A DNA stretch of 64,000 nucleotides from the NCBI RefSeq assembly GCF_001680005.1, contig NC_033561.1, positions 744,001 through 808,000 of the forward strand, read 5' to 3'. The DNA is from Plasmodium coatneyi (lineage: Eukaryota; Apicomplexa; Aconoidasida; Haemosporida; Plasmodiidae). The notes beneath the pieces were generated by a model. The model searched no databases. It was not told the DNA's origin and worked only from the letters and a program-made list of their open reading frames with translations. The position numbers were made by a program, and so were the translations under genes. Positions 10,730-19,745 of this stretch are shown here, piece after piece (position 1 is the stretch's first letter; each line of letters starts with the position of its first letter).

Positions 10730-13700
10730 ATGAAATCGCTGAAAATTAAAGGGCTTGTGAAGGGGAAGGACGAGGCGTACTACAACCTTGTCACGGTTAT
10801 AAGCCTGAACGATGAGGAGCTAGACGAGCAAATTATTAAAAGGGAGGAAAGCGTAAAGGCCAATTGGGCAGCCATAAAAAATGCCAAGGAAATTAGCAAA
10901 AGTGAGAAAAAGCTGTTTGGTGAAATCATGAGAAATGAAAGAGTCCGTCTAAGGGTAAAGGGAAATATAAAAAAGGTAACACGGAGGAGGGAAGAACTGA
11001 GCGAGCATTACCGGGGGGAAGCACTTAATTGTTTTTTGGATGGAAACGTAAGTGGTGACAAGAAATATATGAAAGAAATTTTGAACTACCTGCGTAATGT
11101 CCAGGGGGTAAAATTTCACGGAAACGTTGTTAAGAGGGGGAGAAGCACGCGTAGAGACAACGTGGAGGAGGGTGCCCCGAAACGATTGTATGACCAAAGG
11201 GATGTTACCCAGCGGGAAAGGTTACTGAGGGGCCGCCTCATATGGCGGGGGGAGGAGCAAAGAAAGCGAGAAAAGGCAAAAAGGGAAGAAGTAAAAGCAG
11301 ATAATGTAAAAATGGAAGAAGCAAAAATAGGGGTACACCAAACGAACAGCAGCCACGCCGTGAAAGGCAGAAGGGCGAAGCTGCCCCCACTGCGCAAAGT
11401 CAAAAACAAGGCCATTCAAAAAAAAAAAGGAAAAAAAAAGAGCATGAGAGCTAGCCAAAACGTAGTCACCGAACCGGGAAGCAATAACAACATAGCGGAA
11501 AAGACACTAAGAAGGATCCTCCAGGAAATAAAAATGTCGTTAAAGGAGTTGAAGAAGCCGAGGGTGGTCATCCAATCGTCACAGAAAAAGGTTGATTGTA
11601 GGACGAAGAAGCAGGAAGAGAGACACAGCGTTATATACAATTTGAAACAGGACAAATGTGTTGGTCCACCAAGGAACAACTGCCCCGTGAAGAAGAGCCC
11701 AAACTATGAACAGCATAAATTGTATTTTAAAGGACTCTTCCAGCATATAAGAGGAGGGAAGAAGGGGTCACTAGTCATGGCTTCTTCATCGAAGGGAAAA
11801 ATCATCCCAACTGTAAACTGGGCTTCCATCGGGGCGGCTAAAAGTGCAAAGGAAGAGGATCCCCTCTGTGCGGTAGGTGAAGACGATACCATTGACATAA
11901 CCTGTGAAGATGAGTTCGAAAAGAAAAAATTTGTTCTGAAGGAAAAGATTAAGGACGAGTATAGGAGGAAGAGGAAGGAGTCAAGTATATACAGAAACAG
12001 GAACGAAGGGTTCTTTCCACCTGATCTGGTATCTGCCTCGAACGAGAGACGCAGCTCTAAGTATATGTTCGATGAGACAGCCCTCAGCGAAAGCGACCGG
12101 GACGATTTGGAGTACCTGGTCAGCGTGAAGGGGAAAAACGCGCGGAGGTACGAGGGTCGCCCTGGGAAGGAGGTACATCCATCGAAGGAACAACCGGAAG
12201 GCAAAGAAGCAACGGGCAAGCCAGTACGTAGACCCCCTCTGGAATTTTCCCCTCCGCCAGACAAACAAATTGGAGACAGTCCACCAGGAGGAAACGCCCC
12301 GCTTGTAAAAAATGCGAACAAAGAAAGGGCCCAAATGAAACAACAGTTGAATCATCCAACGGAATACAGAACAGAATCATGTGTGAAGGAAACCACTGGA
12401 ATAGTAACACATGTTGGTACCTCCGTTGTGGGTCCCGTGAAAGATAATGCCGTAGATGGAGGAAACTGCTCTGATGCAAATAATCCAGGAAAAGGTGATG
12501 AAAACGACATGGGTAAAAATGCACAAAACGGTCCCCCCCAGATGAACGGAAAGAAAAATCTGGCGGGAATTATGAAGTCCAACGGGATTTTATTGAAGAA
12601 GCATCATGGTAGGAAGGACATCCTAAGGGAAAAGAAACTCAAGGATGACGCTCAGAAGGGGGTGAAGGATAAACCGAGTGGTTGTCAGATTGGGGAGGAT
12701 GGAACGGATAAGGAGGACCCCGCAGTTGTAGGAGAGGAGAAGAAGACAGAGTCTGCATTTTTGGGAAAAAACTCCACACAGGTACCACCTCCTGTGGGGG
12801 TAAAGACGGAACATGGAATGCCAAAGGAGAGTACCCCCACGGGGGACGCTTTAAAAGGGAAGAAGATTTCGCCTCCAGTGAGGGCTCCGGGACCGAAGGT
12901 GTTTAATAACCCTCCTCGTGGTTTGGTCAGTCAGAACGGGGAAGCCAAGAATGTAGGTGAGTCCGGTTCACCCGTGATGGAGACCTCAGGAATGAGCGAA
13001 GAGAGGGAAGAAACGGCAGCTCCAGTGGTAGATAAATTGGCTCCTGTGAAAAAGGATAACACACACAGTGGTGCAAAGGTGGAAGTTGGACGGGTTAACG
13101 TAAAGGTGGGTCTACCATTGGAGAAGGTCATCGAAGCGTCCTCAGAGGGGGCACACGTGAAGGAAGCAAACCCGCCTAGCGAAGGAACTGCCTCGATGGA
13201 GTTCCCAAAAGGAGGGAGCAAACCGCCAAGCATCAAAGTGGGTGTGAATAAACCAGATGGGAGTGAAGCCGGGATGAGTTCCCCCTCTGGTGAAGCAGCT
13301 AAAGAAGAGGTACAAAACGACAGTAAGGGAGAGTCGAAAAAGGATCTGTCACAGGAGGAGGAAAACAAAGTAGACGCAGAGATAGAGAAAGGTAACTCGG
13401 CTTCCTCCAACAGTGAGGTGAAGAATGGAGGAGGTAATAAAATAGTGGCCAGCGTGAAGGTCCCGTTAAAGCTGAACAACATGGTGATGAAGAAGGCCCT
13501 GCTTGGGAAGATGCTGGCAAAGCGGGTTCCCAAAGGGACTCCACCTGTGGGGGAAAACAAAGAGGGAAAAACAATACAGGAAGGGAAAGACAACAAAGAG
13601 GGAGAAGCCAGCGAAAAGAACAAACCGATGGAGAAGGTAATCCCGAAAACCATTCCGAAGAGTAAGGCTGTTATTCCAAAGGTGATTCCCCCGAAAGGCG

Positions 13701-15664
13701 TCCCGTTAAAGGGTAATGCTATTTTGAAGGCAAAGGTGGGGAAGGTTCCGGTTGCGAAGGGGAGCGTGTCCTTCAAGGGGGAAGCAACAGAAGTGAAGAC
13801 AGTAGAAGAGAAGGTTGAAGAAGAGAAGGCAGTAGAAGTGAAGGCAGTAGAAGAGAAGGTCGTAGAAGAGAAGGCAGTAGAAGTGAAGGCAGTAGAAGAG
13901 AAGGTCATAGAAGAAAAGATCGTAGAAGAAGAGAAGGTTGAGGAAAAAAACGTTGAAGAAGAGAAGGTTGAAGAAGAGAAGGTTGAGGAAAAAAACGTTG
14001 AAGAAGAGAAGGTTGAAGAAGAGAAGGTTGAGGAAAAAAACGTTGAAGAAGAGAAGGTTGAAGAAGAGAAGGTTGAAGAAAAAAAGGTTGAAGAAAAAAA
14101 GGTTGAAGAAGAAAAGGTCGTTGAAGAAAAGGTCGTAGAAGAGAACGTTGCAGAAGAAAAGGTCATAGAAGAAAAGAGCGTTGCAGAAGGGAATGGAACG
14201 ACGGAGGAGAAGGTGCCACTGCAAGTAGGCGCACCCACGGTGAAATCCGTACGAAACGTAAAGTATGCAAAAAAGGACGAAGGGGTACCCAAAGGAGAAA
14301 ACAACTCCAGTGAGAGGGGGTTCATAGAAAATGCAGTGAGGAAAAATATAGAAAGGATGTTAGAGAGGACAGAGAATTCGATAGTGCATGTTAGGGATGA
14401 GAAAAATGGAAAACGACCTAGCTTGGCAAAAATTTTGATGGGGGGTCCTAAAGGATTGAATGTAATGAAGAGCAAAAAGGTGAAGGGGGGAACTGTCCTC
14501 CCCCAAAGGGAAAACTCCACTGTGAAAGGAACAGGAGACAACGTTGTAATTGGTCCTGGAAGTGATGCTGAATGCGATGTGCCCCCCACCGAGGGGCGAA
14601 AAAGATACTCAGTGACGCTAAACAAATTTTCCAAAAAGATTGAAGTAAAGAAGAAGAGCTCTGTAGATGTGGTTGAATTGTTGAATGCGCTGGAGGAGAA
14701 ATCTGGGGAGGATTCCTCAGTTCGAAGTGGTTTACCAGGTACAGACGATGCAGAGAAGGTGACCCCCCCTAGTGTCACCACCGCTGATGAGTTACCAAAG
14801 AGGACGCCGATGGTAAAACCTCTTGTTAAGAAGGACGGGTTGGCAAAATTAACATTCAAAAGAACAGTGGAAAATAAAAAGGCACCACAATTGGGGGAGG
14901 AAGATAGGGACAAGCAGGACGGTGAACAGAAGAAGGAAAACCAAGTCGATGAAAAAGGGGAAGGATTACACGGTGAAGAAACGCACAGCGAAGGAGATCA
15001 GAAGGAGGAAAAAGGAGAAGATCCCCCTCTGCCCAAAAAGAACGTCGTGAAAATTCCCCTTTTACCACCCAAAATGAAAAATGCACCATTTGGACAGCCG
15101 AAGGGGGGCCCAAGCAAAAACAACTTTATGGCAAAACTGCAGATGGTGAAGAATAAGTCTACGATGAAGCAGTTTCCTCTAAAAAAGGTAGCGATGTTCA
15201 AGCCGAGTGGCGAGGAGAGTAGTCCTAACGAGAGTGGCAACATCGGGGAGAAAAGCAACCCTGGTGGAAGTGGAAGCACCGGGGAAGGAACTTCTCCAGA
15301 GGAGGAACAGAACCCGCAAGTCAAGGCAGAGGAAGATACCACCACCAAGGAGGTAAATTTCCCCCCCATAAGTGAAAAGAACGAAAATGAAGCAAAAGAC
15401 AATTCAGATAACAGTAGCGAACCCTTGTTCGACACAAAGAAATGCCCAGTGAAAAAAATGCCACCCAAATCGATGGTGAAAATTTTGCCGAAAATTCCCC
15501 CCAAAGTTGTTACTCCATTTAGTGGAGTTAAGGACGCAAAACATATGACCAAGGTGAAGCCGCCCTTTTTAAACAAGCTCAAGGCAAAGGCGTTGCCCCC
15601 ACCAAGCATGCGAAGAGAAGACACAGAGAAGGGATTAAGTGAAGAGGAGAAACCTCTCCCATGA
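10730..15664 (+). CDS. Large Lys/Glu/Pro-rich repeat-containing protein, function unknown
   Basis: A single-exon gene for 1644 residues; the ATG at 10730 is the first in the frame. The N-terminal 150 residues (beginning MKSLKIKGLVKGKDEAYYNL) are charged and helical-looking and are the best candidate for a conserved domain. The rest is highly charged and probably disordered, with many KGE, PPK and EEK stretches. Residues about 1022-1154 are a degenerate repeat built on V-E-E-K and V-E-E-E-K units, which may form an extended charged helix. Downstream are further Lys/Pro segments of the type KVIPKVIPPKGVP. No catalytic motif, membrane segment or signal peptide is visible. The frame is open throughout, while antisense and shifted ORFs over the repeat are composition artefacts. 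I do not recognise the family. Confidence 0.85.
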   Translation: MKSLKIKGLVKGKDEAYYNLVTVISLNDEELDEQIIKREESVKANWAAIKNAKEISKSEKKLFGEIMRNERVRLRVKGNIKKVTRRREELSEHYRGEALNCFLDGNVSGDKKYMKEILNYLRNVQGVKFHGNVVKRGRSTRRDNVEEGAPKRLYDQRDVTQRERLLRGRLIWRGEEQRKREKAKREEVKADNVKMEEAKIGVHQTNSSHAVKGRRAKLPPLRKVKNKAIQKKKGKKKSMRASQNVVTEPGSNNNIAEKTLRRILQEIKMSLKELKKPRVVIQSSQKKVDCRTKKQEERHSVIYNLKQDKCVGPPRNNCPVKKSPNYEQHKLYFKGLFQHIRGGKKGSLVMASSSKGKIIPTVNWASIGAAKSAKEEDPLCAVGEDDTIDITCEDEFEKKKFVLKEKIKDEYRRKRKESSIYRNRNEGFFPPDLVSASNERRSSKYMFDETALSESDRDDLEYLVSVKGKNARRYEGRPGKEVHPSKEQPEGKEATGKPVRRPPLEFSPPPDKQIGDSPPGGNAPLVKNANKERAQMKQQLNHPTEYRTESCVKETTGIVTHVGTSVVGPVKDNAVDGGNCSDANNPGKGDENDMGKNAQNGPPQMNGKKNLAGIMKSNGILLKKHHGRKDILREKKLKDDAQKGVKDKPSGCQIGEDGTDKEDPAVVGEEKKTESAFLGKNSTQVPPPVGVKTEHGMPKESTPTGDALKGKKISPPVRAPGPKVFNNPPRGLVSQNGEAKNVGESGSPVMETSGMSEEREETAAPVVDKLAPVKKDNTHSGAKVEVGRVNVKVGLPLEKVIEASSEGAHVKEANPPSEGTASMEFPKGGSKPPSIKVGVNKPDGSEAGMSSPSGEAAKEEVQNDSKGESKKDLSQEEENKVDAEIEKGNSASSNSEVKNGGGNKIVASVKVPLKLNNMVMKKALLGKMLAKRVPKGTPPVGENKEGKTIQEGKDNKEGEASEKNKPMEKVIPKTIPKSKAVIPKVIPPKGVPLKGNAILKAKVGKVPVAKGSVSFKGEATEVKTVEEKVEEEKAVEVKAVEEKVVEEKAVEVKAVEEKVIEEKIVEEEKVEEKNVEEEKVEEEKVEEKNVEEEKVEEEKVEEKNVEEEKVEEEKVEEKKVEEKKVEEEKVVEEKVVEENVAEEKVIEEKSVAEGNGTTEEKVPLQVGAPTVKSVRNVKYAKKDEGVPKGENNSSERGFIENAVRKNIERMLERTENSIVHVRDEKNGKRPSLAKILMGGPKGLNVMKSKKVKGGTVLPQRENSTVKGTGDNVVIGPGSDAECDVPPTEGRKRYSVTLNKFSKKIEVKKKSSVDVVELLNALEEKSGEDSSVRSGLPGTDDAEKVTPPSVTTADELPKRTPMVKPLVKKDGLAKLTFKRTVENKKAPQLGEEDRDKQDGEQKKENQVDEKGEGLHGEETHSEGDQKEEKGEDPPLPKKNVVKIPLLPPKMKNAPFGQPKGGPSKNNFMAKLQMVKNKSTMKQFPLKKVAMFKPSGEESSPNESGNIGEKSNPGGSGSTGEGTSPEEEQNPQVKAEEDTTTKEVNFPPISEKNENEAKDNSDNSSEPLFDTKKCPVKKMPPKSMVKILPKIPPKVVTPFSGVKDAKHMTKVKPPFLNKLKAKALPPPSMRREDTEKGLSEEEKPLP
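13793..14190 (+). repeat. Coding minisatellite encoding VEEK/VEEEK units
   Basis: About 400 bp of imperfect tandem units of the form GTTGAAGAAGAGAAG and variants (GTAGAAGAGAAGGCA, GTTGAGGAAAAAAAC). The middle (13930-14080) is nearly perfect, with a 48-nt higher-order period. Because units are multiples of three and stop-free, other frames also stay open here. Confidence 0.85.
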
Positions 15665-16211
15665 GGACACTCCATAGGAAGATCACTTATGCAATGGCAC
15701 ATTTGGGAATGGGAAAATAAATCCATTCCCGTTTTGTCTGGAAAGGAAAAGTTGTGAAAGGCATGGTCGATTAGTACACATATGTGCACATGTACCGTAC
15801 GTTGGGTGGGGGAAGGAAAGGAGACAGACACCACCACCCCCATTACATCATGATGATTGTTTTTGTTTTGTTTTTTTTGTTTTTGCTTTAAAATTTTAAC
15901 TCCACAGGGTCGCCGTGTTGGGCACAAGCAATCCCCACTCACCCCCGGTGCGTCCCCTAATTTGTTCATTCGTTTGTTCTTCCGTTCGCATGATCATGCA
16001 AGTGTTGACACATCCACTTGTCCATTCCGTGTATTTGTGCGCCATTTGGTGACGCGCCGGCGGCCGACATTCCTAACATGTCTCACGCACGTTGCGCAAA
16101 CATGACTCATTTCGGATTATCCGTTTTGTTCCTCCTTCATCAGAGGTGACTTCATTTTTTTTTTTTTTTTTGTTCTCAACCGTTGGTTGAAGAGAAGGAG
16201 CAAACCAGCTG

Positions 16212-16219
16212 TGCATGCA
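16212..16219. promoter_or_regulatory. TGCATGCA box
   Basis: Perfect copy of the ApiAP2-type palindrome, 505 bp upstream of the small gene at 16724. It is one of two within 120 bp. Confidence 0.35.
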
Positions 16220-16323
16220 TCATTGTTGGGGGGGGTTCGTTAATCAGGCTAACCCTACGCGTGTGTATGTGGGCACACCCCTGAGTTGGTCTTCCGTACA
16301 GCCAAAGGGTGAAAAAGCTCATG

Positions 16324-16331
16324 TGCATGCA
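16324..16331. promoter_or_regulatory. TGCATGCA box
   Basis: Second perfect copy, next to a poly-A tract and 393 bp upstream of the start at 16724. The pairing of two boxes makes a regulatory role somewhat more likely than for a single copy. Confidence 0.35.
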
Positions 16332-16398
16332 CGGGTGGAAAAAAAAAAAAAAAAAAAAAAAAAGAGAGCAATTTTTGGATAATTTTTTTGGTAATGTT

Positions 16399-16416
16399 CT
16401 GACTTGTTCAGGCAGA
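16399..16416 (-). repeat. Dispersed motif copy (CTGACTTGTTCAGGC)
   Basis: A partly palindromic copy of the CCTGA...TTCAGG element, lying between two homopolymer tracts (A tract ending near 16363 and T tract starting near 16426). Confidence 0.45.
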
Positions 16417-16723
16417 ATAGACAATTTTTTTTTTTTTTTTTTTTTTTTTCAAATGGCTATCTGGTAACTGTTCCTACAAAGTGAAGAATTATTTTTCACA
16501 CAATTTTGATGTTGTCCCACTTGCTCGTCCTTATTTCCGTCTTTATTTCCCCTTTTGAGAACAATCCTGACACCTTGCAACAACCCAGCAGAGGAGCCCT
16601 CCACAACGAAAGCCATAAATTGTTGGATCACCTTTTTCAAGCGACACGTCCCCTCGATTAACACGCAACAGGAACATCCTTCCAATCACCTTCCGATAAA
16701 ATTCACCTCCACCCATAAGCACA

Positions 16724-16933
16724 ATGTACTACAAGGAATATTACACGTACGACGTGGTATACCCCGCGTACTACTCAGGATACGTGTTGTATGAAGTACC
16801 AAGAGAGAAGAACATCTTTTGCAGTTTAGCGGAGGCACTATGCAGTTGCTGCTTATTCACAGCAACGGCTGTCACGTCCATTTTTATCGTGTCGGCTGAC
16901 GCGATGTTAAGGTGTTGTGAAGGCAGAGACTGA
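16724..16933 (+). CDS. Small Tyr/Cys-rich protein, possible cysteine-rich membrane module
   Basis: A 69-residue ORF that stands alone and is less biased than the surrounding simple sequence. The N-terminal half is strikingly tyrosine-rich (MYYKEYYTYDVVYPAYYSGY). The C-terminal half has a cysteine-rich hydrophobic stretch (FCSLAEALCSCCLFTATAVT) and ends RCCEGRD. A Tyr/Pro-rich head followed by a Cys-rich hydrophobic tail resembles the CYSTM-type tail-anchored modules of other eukaryotes. That resemblance is inference; the spacing was not checked against a profile. The context before the ATG is A-rich (AAGCACA), typical of Plasmodium. Two TGCATGCA boxes lie upstream. A reverse-strand ORF over the same DNA is less protein-like. 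Confidence 0.55.
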   Translation: MYYKEYYTYDVVYPAYYSGYVLYEVPREKNIFCSLAEALCSCCLFTATAVTSIFIVSADAMLRCCEGRD

Positions 16934-17497
16934 GCACGGAAGGTGCCACGTGAATGGGGGAAAATCTTAACCATTGCAGAGGACGCAACTGTGCGATCAA
17001 ATCGGAAGACAAGTTGGCAGCGTTGCAAAAGTGATGACGAATCTGTTGGATAAAAGTTTAGTAAAACTCGGATTTCATAATATTTAAAAAAAAAAAAATT
17101 CTTTAACTTTTTTGAATAGCTTGTATTTCCATCCGTTCATTCCATGTATGCCCCCGTGAAGAGGATGCCATTTTTTTTTTTTTTTTTTTCTGTACACACA
17201 ATTTAATAACTCAGGTGGGATTCACCTCTGCTTTGCGGTTAAAATGGGAAAAAAAAATGGCATAGAAAATATGTAGTGGATTGGTGTCCCCGGAAATGTG
17301 TCTACCTTTTGCGCCTGCTAAAGGGCAATTTTGGATGGACTTTCGAACAGGAACACGTCAGACTCTTCCCGAGCACGTTCGTCCGCAATGGACCAATGTG
17401 TAGGGACCCCTAGAGACACGACGAGGGGGTGAACATTTACCGGCAGTCGCCGTGCAAGGGGAAATGCCGCCGTAGTTGATTTGCTTTTCTAAAGGGT

Positions 17498-17531
<34 letters not shown>

Positions 17532-17857
17532 CAAATATACGGTTAGCAGACCAAGTGCGCCGCGTGCCATACACGTGTACCACATCGCGTAACTGCTCTA
17601 ATTTTTTTTTTTCTTTCTGAATCACCACCTCCCCTGTTTGGCAATTTTCCCCACCTTGGAAAGGGGTTACCCAGAGGGGAAATGCCTCCTGCACACTTAT
17701 TTCGGACCGGACGCCGTGTCTCCCAAGGGGTGATAAGGGAAACTGTCTCCTAATTGGGAAAGCTGGACAGGTCCTTCCACCCGTTGTCCATCCCAATTGA
17801 AGACCTCGGAAAAGGGGCGAATCTATATCTGTGTGATGATAGGGAGAGACAGCCAAA
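16934..17857. other. Intergenic region upstream of the CDC20-like gene
   Basis: Contains a poly-A run of about 31 bases at 17500-17530, a poly-T run at 17171-17189 and no convincing ORF. It presumably holds the promoter of the gene at 17858. Confidence 0.6.
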
Positions 17858-19675
17858 ATGGAAGACTGGTCGGACGGGGACTCCGCTAGTGATTCACAGT
17901 GGAGCGACTCCCTGACGGGTGACTCCTTGAGCGGGGCGCCCCTGGGTGATGGCTACCCCTCCACGTGGAAATCCATACGCATCAAAAAAGGGGAAGAATT
18001 CAAAATTCCCCTGTCATTACACCCGTCTCGACTTCTTTCCAACTTGGGAGGCAAATTTTCCACGTCGAGAAGGGATGCCGAAAGGAGCATTTTCAAATAC
18101 GTGTGGATGAGCGAAGATGAGCTGGGGGGAGAATCAACTGAAGAGGGGGAGGAAGAAGGACAATACAAGTACGTGTACCAAACGAGGTTCAGCAGACACA
18201 GTGTGGTTAGGGCAAATGTTGATGAGTATTCGATAAGGAGGACTGTTCTGCCGGTGCGAGGGGGGAGAAGTGATAAAAAGAATCGAATCGGGGATGACCC
18301 CCCAAATGGGACGAAGCTGCACGGACGGAAAATCACACGTGAGTTGAATCCCCAAACGGGTAGAACCTCCCAGTTGGGGATACAGGCGGAAGAAGAACGT
18401 GGTAACATCTTGCTGGAAAACGCCTGGAGGGATATTAAACTGGAGGAAGGAGATCCATTTGGTAGAACCCCATTTGGTGGTGACCCCCTCCGCAGTGATC
18501 CCTACCTTTGCTACCCCCTACAGTTGTGCAGTAGGGACGAAAAACAACGCAGACGCATCAGCAAGGAGCCGTACAAAGTACTGAGCGCCCCAAACTTGGT
18601 AGACGACTTTTATCTGAACTTAGTAGACTGGTCAAGACAAAACGTAATCGCCGTGGGGTTGCACGATAAGTTGTGCGTGTGGAATGAAAACACCTCTAGG
18701 GGAGAAGAAGTATTCACCTTAAAAAGGAAAAAAAAGAAGAAAAAAGAGAAAAAAAAAAAAAACACACAGAAGGACAAAAAAAATAAAAAAAGCATAACAT
18801 CATTAAGGTGGAACTTTTTTGGCAACCACTTAGCTGTTGGGTTGTCAAACGGGGTGGTTCAAATTTGGGATCTGGAAAAAGAAGTGAAGGTGAGAAAGTA
18901 CAGGAATCATAAACGAAGAGTTGGATCATTGGCATGGTACTACGACACGTTAACCACTGGCAGTAAGGACAACAAGATTGTCTGCTCAGATATCAGATGC
19001 AAGGACAGTAGTTACGCACAGCTAATCAGTCACTCTTCGGAAGTCTGTGGTCTTCAATGGAATTATAAAACGAAGCAGTTGGCTTCCGGTTCTAATGACA
19101 ACTCTGTCTACATATGGGACTGCAGAAAACGTATTCCCCTGTTTCAGCTTACAAAGCATACCGCTGCAGTGAAGGCCATCAGTTGGTCTCCTCATAAATA
19201 CAACTTGCTTGCTACAGGGGGAGGGTCTGCCGATAAAAAAATATTCTTTTGGGACACCTCCACGGGGGAGTGTCTTCATGAACTGCACACAAGTTCGCAG
19301 GTTTCAAACATTTTTTGGAACAAGCATGCAGAGGAGTTTGTGTCTACCCATAGTTACTCACTTGGACAGGTAATACTGTGGAAATACCCGAGGCTGAAAA
19401 AAGTGTCCGCCCTCAGTGGGCATGCTCTGCGTGTTCTGTATGGAGCTCTCAGTCCGGATGGAGAATCCATCGTCACGGGTTCGCCCGATGAGACGTTGCG
19501 TCTCTGGAGGGTCTTCCCCAGCGGAGGCAGCAACAGTGCTATAATTAACGGTGCAGGGAACTGTGTTGAAAGCTGCCTAGGAAACCGTCTCGGCAATCCT
19601 AACAATAGCCACCGCTTGGCATATCACCCACCGTGCCAATTTCCCTTTTCAAACTGTTATGAACAAGTCAGGTAA
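17858..19675 (+). CDS. CDC20: CDC20/CDH1-type APC/C activator, WD40 protein
   Basis: The predicted substrate-recruiting activator of the anaphase-promoting complex. The 605-residue product has an acidic N-terminal extension and then the family signature EPYKVLSAPNLVDDFYLNLV (about residue 238), which opens the propeller in Cdc20/Fizzy proteins. WD40 blades follow, with VGLSNGVVQIWDLE, LASGSNDNSVYIWDCR, KHTAAVKAISWSPHKYNLLA and TGSPDETLRLWRVF. A lysine-rich insert (about residues 288-312) lies between the first and second blades, a typical Plasmodium expansion. I cannot find a clean C-box (DR[FY]IP) or KEN box in the N-terminus. Cdc20 proteins normally end Ile-Arg; this one ends YEQVR after about 50 residues of unusual tail, and the last codons coincide with a dispersed intergenic motif. 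Plasmodium is reported to have a single Cdc20/Cdh1-type gene (background knowledge), so CDC20 versus CDH1 is not resolved here. Confidence 0.9.
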   Translation: MEDWSDGDSASDSQWSDSLTGDSLSGAPLGDGYPSTWKSIRIKKGEEFKIPLSLHPSRLLSNLGGKFSTSRRDAERSIFKYVWMSEDELGGESTEEGEEEGQYKYVYQTRFSRHSVVRANVDEYSIRRTVLPVRGGRSDKKNRIGDDPPNGTKLHGRKITRELNPQTGRTSQLGIQAEEERGNILLENAWRDIKLEEGDPFGRTPFGGDPLRSDPYLCYPLQLCSRDEKQRRRISKEPYKVLSAPNLVDDFYLNLVDWSRQNVIAVGLHDKLCVWNENTSRGEEVFTLKRKKKKKKEKKKKNTQKDKKNKKSITSLRWNFFGNHLAVGLSNGVVQIWDLEKEVKVRKYRNHKRRVGSLAWYYDTLTTGSKDNKIVCSDIRCKDSSYAQLISHSSEVCGLQWNYKTKQLASGSNDNSVYIWDCRKRIPLFQLTKHTAAVKAISWSPHKYNLLATGGGSADKKIFFWDTSTGECLHELHTSSQVSNIFWNKHAEEFVSTHSYSLGQVILWKYPRLKKVSALSGHALRVLYGALSPDGESIVTGSPDETLRLWRVFPSGGSNSAIINGAGNCVESCLGNRLGNPNNSHRLAYHPPCQFPFSNCYEQVR

Positions 19676-19678
19676 AAC
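19656..19678 (-). repeat. Dispersed motif copy spanning the CDC20 stop codon
   Basis: GTTATGAACAAGTCAGGTAAAAC here differs at only a few positions from the intergenic copy at 22796-22818. It contains the last codons (Tyr-Glu-Gln-Val-Arg) and the TAA stop of the CDC20-like ORF. Confidence 0.55.
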
Positions 19679-19745
19679 GCCTCTCCACGTTGACAAAAAA
19701 GAAATAATGATTATCTCCTCCGGTGGTTCGTTCCCACCTTGTGCT

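Larger units (their letters stand above)
15665..16723. other. Intergenic region with poly-A/T tracts and two TGCATGCA boxes
   Basis: This is 3' flank of the large repeat protein and 5' flank of the small gene at 16724. It holds T or A runs at about 16156-16170, 16339-16363 and 16426-16449, two TGCATGCA palindromes and one copy of the dispersed CCTGA motif in inverted orientation. No gene is seen. Confidence 0.6.

Noticed and set aside
13938..14138. 66-codon Lys/Arg-rich ORF in an alternate frame of the VEEK repeat
   Set aside because: It is open only because the repeat unit lacks stops in that frame, with no independent start context or extension.
12931..14913. 660-codon antisense ORF opposite the large repeat protein
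   Set aside because: It mirrors the GAA/GAG-rich repeat, giving a Ser/Thr/Phe-rich string with no domain. The sense gene extends well beyond it on both sides.
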